Positions 1 through 6,474 of a DNA stretch of 13,792 bases are shown piece by piece. The stretch covers positions 1 to 13,792 of the forward strand of contig CABURR010000054.1 of the NCBI GenBank assembly GCA_902493985.1, written 5' to 3'. A model generated the notes under the pieces. The model worked only from the letters and a program-made list of their open reading frames with translations, was not told the origin of the DNA and made no database searches. Source of the DNA: an uncultured Collinsella sp. GTDB taxonomy: Bacteria > Actinomycetota > Coriobacteriia > Coriobacteriales > Coriobacteriaceae. How positions within the stretch are numbered: position 1 is the first letter of the stretch; each line of letters starts with the position of its first letter. Made by a program: the position numbers and the translations under genes.

Positions 1-36
1 GCGCTATCGGACATGCTTCTGGTCTTGGATCACCAT

Positions 37-207
37 GGGAAAGCTCATCCCGTTTTGTGCGTCTAGAGTGGGATGCGGTTTCCCAAAGGTGCCGTTAGGG
101 GAAACCACATCCCGGTTTACCCCCTTGAAATGGGATGCCGTTTCCCGGAGGGGGTCCAGCGGGAAACGGCATCCCATTTTGGGCCCGAAAAGTGGGATGC
201 CGTTTCC
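37..207. repeat. Array of six alternating inverted 15-bp repeats
   Basis: Six copies of a motif with consensus GGGATGCCGTTTCCC lie at 37-51, 70-84, 99-113, 132-146, 161-175 and 194-207, with strict alternation of orientation. Counting the conserved T before forward copies, successive starts step by 32, 30, 32, 30 and 32 bp. Adjacent copies can pair. The copies at 131-146 and 161-176 form a perfect 16-bp stem with a 14-nt loop, and 69-84 with 99-113 has one mismatch. The first copy is the most diverged (middle GCTC instead of CGGC). Short reading frames crossing the array merely translate the repeat and are not genes. It lies beyond the terminator of the minus-strand exporter operon. The layout resembles a BIME/REP cluster, but I do not recognise the family. 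Confidence 0.85.
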
Positions 208-217
208 GGCCGGCATG

Positions 218-254
218 AAAAAGCCTCCGCAGCTCGTGTGGCTGCGGAGGCTTT
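218..254 (-). terminator. Intrinsic terminator of the exporter operon
   Basis: A perfect 14-bp stem (AAAGCCTCCGCAGC at 220-233 with GCTGCGGAGGCTTT at 241-254) has a 7-nt loop. Read on the minus strand, the GC-rich stem is followed by five T residues (218-222 on the complement). It lies about 125 bp after the stop of the minus-strand ABC transporter gene. On the plus strand it also ends in CTTTATT, so some bidirectional function is possible. Confidence 0.8.
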
Positions 255-285
255 ATTCGTTGCGGCGCATTGTGTTTGGGTCGCT

Positions 286-367
286 GAGATGAGTCGATTT
301 GCCCCGAAAGAGGAGGGCATTGACCTTAGGGTCATGCCCGACGAATGAGCGGCAAATCGGCCATCTC
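286..367 (-). other. Three-tier hairpin after the exporter operon
   Basis: Three nested stems are visible: GAGATG (286-291) with CATCTC (362-367), CGATTTGCC (295-303) with GGCAAATCG (351-359), and GGGCATTGACC (315-325) with GGTCATGCCC (330-339), the last with one bulged base. It starts 12 bp beyond the stop codon of the exporter gene and would be the 3' untranslated region of that mRNA. Read on the minus strand, the apical hairpin (GGCAT, GACC, four-base loop, GGTC, bulged A, ATGCC) matches the last hairpin of the elements at 4703-4807 and 12040-12142, including the bulge. It has no T tract of its own, so it may protect or regulate the 3' end rather than terminate. Confidence 0.6.
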
Positions 368-378
368 GGCGAGCCGAA

Positions 379-2298
379 CTACTCCAGCTCAAACGCTCCG
401 GTATAGAGCTGGTAGTAATACCCGCGCTTGGCAATCAGCTCGTCGTGGTTGCCGCGCTCGATGATGCGGCCGTGATCCAGACAGATGATCGCGTCGGAGT
501 TGCGCACGGTGGACAGGCGGTGCGCGATGACAAACGTCGTGCGGCCTTCCATGAGCTTGTCCATGCCGGCTTGCACGATGGCCTCGGTGCGGGTATCGAT
601 GCTCGACGTGGCCTCGTCCAGGATCATCGCCGGCGGATCGGCGACGGCGGCGCGTGCGATCGAGATCAGCTGGCGCTGGCCCTGCGACAGCTGGGCGCCG
701 TTGCCGGTGAGCATCGTGTCGTAGCCGTCGGGCAGGCGGGTGATAAAGTCGTCCGCGCCGGCGAGCTTTGCTGCCGCGATGCACTCCTCGTCGGTGGCAT
801 CCAGATTGCCGTAGCGGATGTTATCCATCACGGTGCCGGTGAACAGGTTTACGTCCTGCAGCACCACGCCCAGCGAGCGGCGCAGGTCTGCCTTGCGGAT
901 CTTGTTGACGTTGATGCCGTCGTAGCGAATCTTGCCGTCGGCGATGTCATAGAAGCGGTTGATGAGGTTGGTGATGGTCGTCTTACCGGCACCGGTGGCG
1001 CCGACAAACGCGACCTTCTGGCCCGGCTTGGCAAACACGGACACGCCGTGCAGCACCTCGTGGTCGGGCGTGTAGCCAAAGTCGACGTTGTCCATGACCA
1101 GGTCGCCACGCAGCGGCACGTACTCGATCTCGCCGGTTGCGCGGTGCGGATGTTTCCACGCCCACATGCCAGTGTGGTGGTCGGCCTCCTCGAGCTGCCA
1201 GGTATCGGGGTTCACCTGAGCGTTGACAAGCGTCACATAGCCTTCGTCGGCTTCGGGCTCCTCGTCGATGAGCTCAAAGATGCGGTCGGCGCCGGCGAGG
1301 CCCATGACCACGGCGTTGATCTGCTGCGAGATCTGGCCGATCTGTCCACAGAACTGCTTGGTCATGTTGAGGAACGGCACCACGACGGCGATGGACAGCG
1401 CCATGCCCGAGATGCTCAGGTTGGGCACGCCCAGCGCTAGGAAAATGCCGCCGGCCAGTGCGACCAGCACGTAGAGCAGGTTGCCCAGGTTCATAAGGAT
1501 GGGCATGAGGATGTTGGCGTACATGTTGGCCTTCTGCGAGACCTCGAAGAGCTTTTCGTTGCGCTCGTCAAAATCGGCTTCGGCGGCAGACTCGTGGCAG
1601 AATGCCTTGACGACCTTCTGGCCGTTCATGACTTCCTCGATATGGCCCTCGACAACGCCGAGCTCGGTCTGCTGCGCAATAAAGAAGCGCGCGGAGTTGG
1701 AGCCGAGCAGCTTGGTCATAAAGGTCATAAAGGCGACGCCGGCAATAATGACCAAGCACATCCACACGCTGTAGTACAGCATGATAAAGAACACCGTGAC
1801 GATGACGATGACCGTCATGAGCAGGTTGGGCAGCGACTGGCTGATCATCTGGCGCAGCGTGTCGATGTCATTGGTGTAGTGGCTCATGATGTCGCCGCGC
1901 TGGTGCGTGTCGAAGTAGCGGATCGGCAGGTCCTGCATGCGGTTGAACATCTTCTCGCGCAGCTTCTCCAGCGAGCCCTGCGTGACGATGGCCATGGCGC
2001 GGTTCCAGAAGAGCGAGGACAGGATGCCGATGCCGTAGATGCAGGCGAGGGTGGTCACGAGCTGTGCGATCTTGGGCTGCGCGGCTCCCCAATCGCCCGA
2101 CTGCCACGATTCGCTAATAATCTGCAGGGCGCTCTGAAGGAAGGTCGCGCCGATGGAGTTGATGATGGCGCAGAGCACCACGCCGGCGACGACGAGGGGC
2201 AAAAGCACGGGGTAAAAGCCAAAGAGCGTCTTGATGAGGCGCGACATGGTGCCGCCCTTGCGGTTGAGTGCGCGCTCGGCGGTCGTTGCCTTACTCAT
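379..2298 (-). CDS. ABC exporter subunit, canonical ATPase half (639 aa)
   Basis: Half-transporter of the ABCB/MsbA-like exporter class, with an N-terminal six-helix membrane domain (about 27-330) fused to an ATPase domain (about 395-639). Motifs are Walker A GATGAGKT (433-440), Q-loop Q481, signature LSQGQ (537-541), Walker B MILDE (D561, catalytic E562), D-loop SSID and switch H593. Walker B and switch are intact but the signature is the variant LSQGQ, the pattern expected of the active subunit of a heterodimer whose partner is the preceding gene. A Trp/His-rich insert of about 30 residues (365-395) lies before the ATPase domain. Start chosen at ATG 2298, preceded by AAGGAGG with an 8-nt spacer. 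It overlaps the upstream stop by 8 nt (ATGAGTAA). A second Met at residue 18 is a weaker alternative. Substrate unknown; the MarR gene in the operon suggests drug or toxic metabolite efflux. Confidence 0.93.
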   Translation of the reverse strand: MSKATTAERALNRKGGTMSRLIKTLFGFYPVLLPLVVAGVVLCAIINSIGATFLQSALQIISESWQSGDWGAAQPKIAQLVTTLACIYGIGILSSLFWNRAMAIVTQGSLEKLREKMFNRMQDLPIRYFDTHQRGDIMSHYTNDIDTLRQMISQSLPNLLMTVIVIVTVFFIMLYYSVWMCLVIIAGVAFMTFMTKLLGSNSARFFIAQQTELGVVEGHIEEVMNGQKVVKAFCHESAAEADFDERNEKLFEVSQKANMYANILMPILMNLGNLLYVLVALAGGIFLALGVPNLSISGMALSIAVVVPFLNMTKQFCGQIGQISQQINAVVMGLAGADRIFELIDEEPEADEGYVTLVNAQVNPDTWQLEEADHHTGMWAWKHPHRATGEIEYVPLRGDLVMDNVDFGYTPDHEVLHGVSVFAKPGQKVAFVGATGAGKTTITNLINRFYDIADGKIRYDGINVNKIRKADLRRSLGVVLQDVNLFTGTVMDNIRYGNLDATDEECIAAAKLAGADDFITRLPDGYDTMLTGNGAQLSQGQRQLISIARAAVADPPAMILDEATSSIDTRTEAIVQAGMDKLMEGRTTFVIAHRLSTVRNSDAIICLDHGRIIERGNHDELIAKRGYYYQLYTGAFELE

Positions 2299-4105
2299 GT
2301 GCCTCGCCTCCTTCCTGGGTCTGAGCTTGCGTTACGGATGCCTCGGTGTCGGCCTCGACGGCTCCTTCGCCCTCGGCAGACATCTTGTTTTGCGAGGTAA
2401 AGGTCTCGCGGTAGATCTCGCTCGTCTTGAGCAGCTCGTCATGGTTGCCGATCTGCGCGATACGGCCACCCTCCATGACGATGATGCGATCGGCGTCCTG
2501 CACGGAGCTGATGCGCTGGGCGATGATGAGCTTGGTCGTGTTGGGCAGATAGCTTGCCAACCCTGCGCGGATCTTGGCGTCGGTCTTGGTGTCGACAGCG
2601 CTGGTGGAGTCGTCCAGGATTAAGATCTTGGGGCGACGCAGCAGGGCACGCGCAATGCACAGGCGCTGCTTCTGACCGCCGGAAACATTGGAGCCGCCCT
2701 GTTCGATCCAGGTGTCATAGCCCTTGGGGAAGCCATCGACAAACTCGTCGGCGCAGGCCAGATGTGCCGCCTCGCGGACTTCCTCGTCGGTGGCGTTCGG
2801 GTCGCCCCAGCGCAGGTTCTCGGCAATGGTGCCGCTAAACAGCACGTTTTTCTGCAGCACCATGGCCACTTGGTGGCGCAGCGCGTCCAGGTCGTAGTCG
2901 CGTACGTCCATGCCGCCCACGCGCACGGTGCCTTCGGTGGCGTCGTACAGACGGGCGATGAGGTTTACAAGCGTGGACTTGGCCGAGCCGGTACCGCCGA
3001 TGATACCGATGGTCTCGCCGCTCTTAATGTGCAGGTCGATATCGTCGAGCGCCTGGCGCTTCGCATGCGCGGAATACTTAAAGCTCACGTGGTCAAAGTC
3101 GATGGAGCCATCGGCGACCTCGAGCACGGGCTCGGCGGGATCGGCGATCGTGGGCTCGGCGGCCAGCACTTCGGTAATGCGGTGCGCCGATTCGTCGGCC
3201 ATGGTCACCATGACAAAGATCATCGACAGCTGCATCAGGCTCATGAGGATCTGGAAGCCATAGGTAAAGATCGAGGAGAGCTGGCCCACGTCGAACAGCG
3301 TTCCCTGGCTCGTGATGATGAGCTTGGAGCCCAGGTAGATGATGACGACAAATGCGCCGTTGACGCAGATGTTCATCATGGGGTTGTTAAAGGCGAGCAG
3401 CTTCTCGGCGCGGGTGAAGTCCATCTGGACGTCGCGTGCAGCGGTCGCGAACTTCTCCTTCTCAAAGTCTTCGCGCACGTAGCTCTTGACCACGCGCATG
3501 CCGGTGACGTTTTCCTCGACGGATTCGTTAAGGGCGTCGTACTTGTGGAACACGCGCGAGAAGATGGGGCGTGCCTTAAAGATGATAAAGAACAGCCCAA
3601 AGCCCAGCAGCGGAATGATGACCAGGTAGACCATGGCAACGCTGCCGCCCATGATAAACGCCATGGTAAAGGCGAAGATCAATACCAGCGGCGCGCGCAC
3701 GGCGATACGGATGATCATCATAAAGGCCTGCTGCACGTTGTTGATATCGGTGGTCAGGCGCGTGACGAGCGAGGAGCTCGAGAACTCATCGATGTTGGCA
3801 AAGCTGAACGTCTGGATCTTGTAGAACAGGTCGTGGCGCAGGTTCTTGGCGAAGCCGCAACTCGCATGGCTGCAGGTGACGCCGGCAGCGGCGCCAAAAG
3901 CAAGGGATGTTAGCGCGATAAGCACCAAAAAGCCTGCGGTGGGAAGCATCTCGGCTACGGTGGCGCCGTCTTTGATGGCGTCGATCAGGTTGGCGGTGAT
4001 AAATGGAATCAGCATCTCGCAGAGCACCTCGCCAAGCACGAGCAACGGCGTGGCAACGGTGACTTTCATATAGTCGCGGATGCTGCCCATGAGGGTTTTA
4101 ATCAT
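2291..4105 (-). CDS. ABC exporter subunit, degenerate-site half (604 aa)
   Basis: Partner half-transporter of the following gene. The membrane domain spans about residues 15-310 and the ATPase domain about 333-572, followed by a 30-residue acidic, Gln-rich tail. Motifs are Walker A GGTGSAKS (370-377, Ala in place of the usual Gly before Lys), Q418, canonical signature VSGGQ (474-478), Walker B ILILDD (D498 then D499 instead of catalytic Glu), and Q530 in the position of the switch His. These changes mark the degenerate nucleotide site of heterodimeric exporters such as TM287/288, BmrCD and LmrCD. Paired with the variant LSQGQ of the partner they form one weak site, while this subunit's VSGGQ completes the active site. 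Start at ATG 4105 has GGAGGA 5 nt upstream and overlaps the MarR stop by 8 nt (ATGATTAA), so translation is probably coupled. Confidence 0.93.
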   Translation of the reverse strand: MIKTLMGSIRDYMKVTVATPLLVLGEVLCEMLIPFITANLIDAIKDGATVAEMLPTAGFLVLIALTSLAFGAAAGVTCSHASCGFAKNLRHDLFYKIQTFSFANIDEFSSSSLVTRLTTDINNVQQAFMMIIRIAVRAPLVLIFAFTMAFIMGGSVAMVYLVIIPLLGFGLFFIIFKARPIFSRVFHKYDALNESVEENVTGMRVVKSYVREDFEKEKFATAARDVQMDFTRAEKLLAFNNPMMNICVNGAFVVIIYLGSKLIITSQGTLFDVGQLSSIFTYGFQILMSLMQLSMIFVMVTMADESAHRITEVLAAEPTIADPAEPVLEVADGSIDFDHVSFKYSAHAKRQALDDIDLHIKSGETIGIIGGTGSAKSTLVNLIARLYDATEGTVRVGGMDVRDYDLDALRHQVAMVLQKNVLFSGTIAENLRWGDPNATDEEVREAAHLACADEFVDGFPKGYDTWIEQGGSNVSGGQKQRLCIARALLRRPKILILDDSTSAVDTKTDAKIRAGLASYLPNTTKLIIAQRISSVQDADRIIVMEGGRIAQIGNHDELLKTSEIYRETFTSQNKMSAEGEGAVEADTEASVTQAQTQEGGEAHE

Positions 4106-4601
4106 CCAGTTCCTCCCAGGTTACACGGATTTTCTCGAGCATTTCGGCGAGGTCCTCGCGCTCATCGTGGGTGAGCGCGCTAAAGGCCTGCTCTCTAAAG
4201 CGAATGCGGGCTGCCTGCTCAACGCGGGCCTTTTCCCATCCCGCTTCGGTCAGGCGGATGGTGAGCTGCCGACGGTCTTTGGGATTGCGGTTGCGCTCGA
4301 TAAGACCGCCCATTTCGAGCTTGGACAGAATCTCGGAAAGTGACCCCGGCTTGAGGTCGAAGTGCATGCCGAGTTCCTGTTGGGAAAGCTCGCCGGTGGG
4401 CTGCTTAGCGAGCAGGCAGACGATGGGCGCCTTGCCGGACACGCCTCCGCCATGAAAGTGCATGTAATGGCCGCAAAATCCCAAGCCGCTCAGGATGCGC
4501 TTGGCGAGTTTGTCCTCGGCGCTGACCGCTTCGGGTATGTCTACCGGTTGCGACGGGTCGCCGCCGGGCTCATGCGGAAGGACGAGTGGTTCAACACACA
4601 T
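4098..4601 (-). CDS. MarR-family transcriptional regulator (167 aa)
   Basis: Winged-helix DNA-binding protein. The helix-turn-helix region runs about 71-103 (LSQQELGMHFDLKPGSLSEI, then LSKLEMGGLIERN), followed by the family's wing NPKDRRQLTIRLT (106-118), with helical dimerisation regions at both ends. It is first in the operon with the exporter pair and likely represses it, releasing on binding a substrate or oxidant; this is inferred from context. An unusual Cys/His cluster, CGHYMHFHGG (43-52), lies just before the DNA-binding domain and could bind metal or sense redox state. The ATG at 4601 has AAAGGAG about 11 nt upstream, a slightly long spacing; the next Met (residue 47) would remove the first helix and part of the cluster, so 4601 is preferred. 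Confidence 0.9.
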   Translation of the reverse strand: MCVEPLVLPHEPGGDPSQPVDIPEAVSAEDKLAKRILSGLGFCGHYMHFHGGGVSGKAPIVCLLAKQPTGELSQQELGMHFDLKPGSLSEILSKLEMGGLIERNRNPKDRRQLTIRLTEAGWEKARVEQAARIRFREQAFSALTHDEREDLAEMLEKIRVTWEELDD

Positions 4602-4622
4602 ATCTAAGCTTCGCTCCTTTCT

Positions 4623-4658
4623 TTAGTTAGGTAGAGGGATTGTTTTGTGCCTAACTAA
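4623..4658. promoter_or_regulatory. Inverted-repeat operator candidate for the MarR operon
   Basis: Perfect 9-bp arms, TTAGTTAGG (4623-4631) and CCTAACTAA (4650-4658), are separated by 18 bp. One arm touches the predicted -10 hexamer and the predicted transcription start, and the other lies about 25 nt downstream, before the ribosome-binding site. A repressor here would block initiation. Autoregulation by the adjacent MarR protein is the simplest reading. The 18-bp gap is longer than in a typical MarR box, so two dimers or a loop may be involved. Confidence 0.6.
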
Positions 4659-4685
4659 TCTAGGAGCATGAGAAATCAATGTCAA
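4657..4685 (-). promoter_or_regulatory. Sigma70-type promoter of the MarR/ABC operon
   Basis: On the minus strand, a perfect -35 TTGACA (complement of 4680-4685) is followed after 17 nt by -10 TAGATT (complement of 4657-4662; 4 of 6 matches to TATAAT). The transcript would start near 4650, giving a leader of about 50 nt before the MarR ATG at 4601. Confidence 0.7.
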
Positions 4686-4702
4686 GGTACCAAACTTATT
4701 AA

Positions 4703-4807
4703 GTTACGGCGTTTTACCAAACGCCGTAACCGCTCGACGCTGCAAACCCGCCAGAGCGGCAATCTGCCTTTCAACTTCGGTGGCATGGCCAGAAGGTCAA
4801 TGCCGCC
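4703..4807 (+). ncRNA. Candidate structured RNA, copy A
   Basis: Three hairpins in order. Hairpin 1 is a 12-bp perfect stem, GTTACGGCGTTT (4703-4714) with AAACGCCGTAAC (4719-4730), loop TACC. Hairpin 2 is GGCA-ATC-TGCC (4758-4768). Hairpin 3 is GGTGGCAT (4779-4786) with ATGCCGCC (4800-4807), then GGCC/GGTC closed by AGAA (4791-4794), with a bulged A at 4799. Single-stranded TCGACGC (4734-4740), GAGC (4754-4757) and TTCAA (4770-4774) recur in the copy at 12040-12142, while stem bases differ in compensated pairs. An additional 15-bp pairing (4744-4758 with 4828-4842, one mismatch), incompatible with hairpin 2, could enclose hairpin 3 and ends in TTTT. The orientation follows copy B, which ends in a T tract. 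I do not recognise a named family. Confidence 0.6.
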
Positions 4808-4983
4808 TTGTTTCAAGGCACCTTGCTCGCTCTGACGGGTTTTCGCTGACTTCGCCAAAACATCGGCGTTGCCCGACTAGTCGTTTTGGCACTTGGGTGT
4901 TCCTATAGTTTTGTCGATCCGTGGGGGACGGAGGATAACGGATCATTTTGGGCTGCGGTGACACCCTTCCGAAGTTGCTTTGC

Positions 4984-5139
4984 CCAAAACTATGCCGGAT
5001 TACTACGATGAATTCGAAATCTCAGACCTCGGCATTGTTTTTCGGAAAATCACAAGCTTTCTACCTGCGGTTTTGCTGGAGTGCAATTTGTTGTGGTTGG
5101 AGACTGGCGGTTTATCGTAGTAATCCGGCATAGTTTTGG
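4984..5139. repeat. 156-bp element with perfect 26-bp terminal inverted repeats
   Basis: The left arm at 4984-5009 begins CCAAAACTATGCCGGATTAC. The right arm at 5114-5139 is its exact reverse complement, ending ATCCGGCATAGTTTTGG. The 104-bp interior is comparatively A/T-rich and encodes nothing recognisable. A further ATAGTTTTG occurs at 4905-4913. The size and perfect ends fit a miniature inverted-repeat element, but no target-site duplication is visible at the borders, so a long cruciform or palindromic regulatory element is also possible. Confidence 0.65.
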
Positions 5140-5319
5140 AATGGTAGTAAATAGGTGGCAGCTACTGTGCCGCTGCCGCCGTGATTTGCCTCCCATTTTC
5201 GAAACCTATCCGCAACAATTTGCCCTCCACGGCGCCAGCGCCCGCCCGCCGTGCTCCCTGCGCTACACTTAGTCGCACTGTGGCGCCGTTGCGCCGCGCC
5301 CGACCCAAGGGGGACACTC

Positions 5320-6144
5320 ATGAAGAACACTCAGCTGCTGCTGATCAACGATATGTGCGGCTACGGCAAGGTCGCGCTTTCTGCCATGTTGCCGGTGCTG
5401 TCGCACATGGGCTATCGCATCCACAACCTGCCGACGGCCCTCGTTTCCGATACGCTCAACTACCCCAAGTTCTACATCCACGACACCACGGAGTATGTCC
5501 GCCAGAGTCTCGCCATCTGGGAGGAGCTCGGCTTTGAATTCGACGCCATCTCGACCGGCTTTATCGTGACCGAGGAAGAGGCACGCATCATCTCGGACTT
5601 TTGCCACCGCCGCGCGCAAAAGGGCACCAAGGTGTTCGTCGACCCCATCATGGCCGACAACGGCAGGCTCTACGCTGGCGTGCCCGAGTCGACCATCGGC
5701 CTTATGCGCAGCCTGGTCGAGTGCGCCGACTACGCGGTGCCCAACTATACCGAGGCGTGTCTGCTCACCGATACGCCTATGGCCGAGCAGATTACGGCCG
5801 ACGAGGCTCGTACGCTCGTGGATGCCATGCTCGCGCTGGGCGCCAAGTCGGTGGTCATCACGAGCGCAAAGGTCGACGGGGCGAGTGCCGTTATCGGCTA
5901 CGACCATGTGGCGGGAGAGTACTTTACGATTCCCTTTGGGCTGATCCCGGTGTATTTCCCGGGCACGGGCGATACGTTCTCGTCGGTGCTCGTGGGTCGC
6001 GTTATGGCCGGCTGGAGCCTGCAACGTGCGACGACCGACGCTATGCGTGTGGTGGCCGAGCTTATCGAGCGCAATGCCGACCAAGAGGACAAGTCGGCCG
6101 GCCTTCCCATCGAGGCCTGCCTGGATGTGATTGACCATGAGTAA
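5320..6144 (+). CDS. pdxY: Pyridoxal/pyridoxamine kinase, PdxY-like (274 aa)
   Basis: Cytoplasmic ribokinase-fold kinase that would phosphorylate pyridoxal, pyridoxamine or pyridoxine to feed the PLP salvage pathway. Visible motifs are an N-terminal substrate loop NDMCGYGKVAL (10-20), DPIMADNG (108-115, the DPVxGDxG motif of the family), PNYTEA (141-146), and the anion-hole/catalytic GTGD (215-218, base D218) followed by TFSSVLVG. The length fits the family. The start was set at ATG 5320, preceded by AAGGGGG with 6 nt spacing; an in-frame upstream start at 5251 would add 23 residues of poor similarity. Its stop overlaps the next gene's start by 8 nt (ATGAGTAA). A different PfkB-type vitamin kinase cannot be excluded, so the symbol is tentative. 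Confidence 0.85.
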   Translation: MKNTQLLLINDMCGYGKVALSAMLPVLSHMGYRIHNLPTALVSDTLNYPKFYIHDTTEYVRQSLAIWEELGFEFDAISTGFIVTEEEARIISDFCHRRAQKGTKVFVDPIMADNGRLYAGVPESTIGLMRSLVECADYAVPNYTEACLLTDTPMAEQITADEARTLVDAMLALGAKSVVITSAKVDGASAVIGYDHVAGEYFTIPFGLIPVYFPGTGDTFSSVLVGRVMAGWSLQRATTDAMRVVAELIERNADQEDKSAGLPIEACLDVIDHE

Positions 6145-6466
6145 CGCCGGCGAGGGCGGCGTCAAGCCTGCGGGCGAGAGCAAGCCGTTCGGTGCGCCGC
6201 GGGGCAAGCGTCCGCGCATCCGCGTGAGCTGCGTGGACCAGCTGGGTGCGTGTCGCTGCCACCATGGTCATAAGCCGGGCGATGTCTTTGACTTCGATCG
6301 AGACCGCGGCAAGATGTGCGCCATGGCCTGCCATGTGGGCTTTCCCTATATCGATATCCTGCGCTACGGCGGAACCGTGCCTGGCAACGAGCCCGGTACG
6401 GCAAAGTTCTGCTGCCCCGAGGTCGATACGCTGAACGTTTGGCTTGCCGAGGTCGTCGACGAGTAG
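6137..6466 (+). CDS. Cys-rich TIGR04076-like protein (109 aa)
   Basis: Small soluble protein of unknown function. After a basic, Gly/Pro-rich leader of about 25 residues it shows GHKPGDVFDFD (44-54), CAMACHVGFPYIDILRYGG (61-79) and FCCPE (91-95). These match the TIGR04076 family pattern as I remember it (a GHK-GD segment, a Cys pair with H-x-x-P-x-I-x-x-LRYGG, and a late Cys-Pro). Seven Cys (32, 39, 41, 61, 65, 92, 93) and nearby His (42, 43, 45, 66) suggest metal or iron-sulfur binding, which is inference. Start chosen at ATG 6137, inside the kinase stop by 8 nt; no strong ribosome-binding site is present, so translation is probably coupled to the kinase. A TTG at 6131 is a less likely alternative. 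Confidence 0.8.
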   Translation: MSNAGEGGVKPAGESKPFGAPRGKRPRIRVSCVDQLGACRCHHGHKPGDVFDFDRDRGKMCAMACHVGFPYIDILRYGGTVPGNEPGTAKFCCPEVDTLNVWLAEVVDE

Positions 6467-6474
6467 CTGAGCGC

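Larger units (their letters stand above)
4602..5319. other. Gene-free, structure-rich divergent intergenic region
   Basis: No convincing coding sequence was found. Besides the promoter, operator, RNA-like element and large inverted repeat listed separately, several smaller stems are visible: GCCAAAAC (4854-4861) with GTTTTGGC (4883-4890); GATCCGT (4916-4922) with ACGGATC (4938-4944); GGTGGCAGC (5154-5162) with GCTGCCGCC (5172-5180); and CACGGCG (5228-5234) with CGCCGTG (5247-5253). A -10-like TACACT at 5264-5269 could serve the plus-strand kinase gene, but no matching -35 is evident. The stretch 4900-5150 is visibly richer in A/T than the flanking genes. Confidence 0.6.

Noticed and set aside
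37..207. Small coding frames across the left-edge repeats
   Set aside because: All frames translate the palindromic repeat, differ in every copy and lack ribosome-binding sites.
445..1440. Long plus-strand open frame opposite the first ABC gene
   Set aside because: Runs antisense to a protein with complete ABC motifs; composition is typical of a GC-rich shadow frame and no ribosome-binding site or domain is evident.
2762..3913. 383-codon plus-strand frame opposite the second ABC gene
   Set aside because: Antisense shadow of a well-supported gene; the translation is His/Asp/Val-rich with no recognisable fold.
4984..5139. Insertion sequence with transposase
   Set aside because: The 104-bp interior has no coding capacity and no target-site duplication was found, so only a non-autonomous element or palindrome can be claimed.
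5269..6219. 316-codon minus-strand frame over the kinase gene
   Set aside because: Shadow of the kinase; no motif and no start signal.
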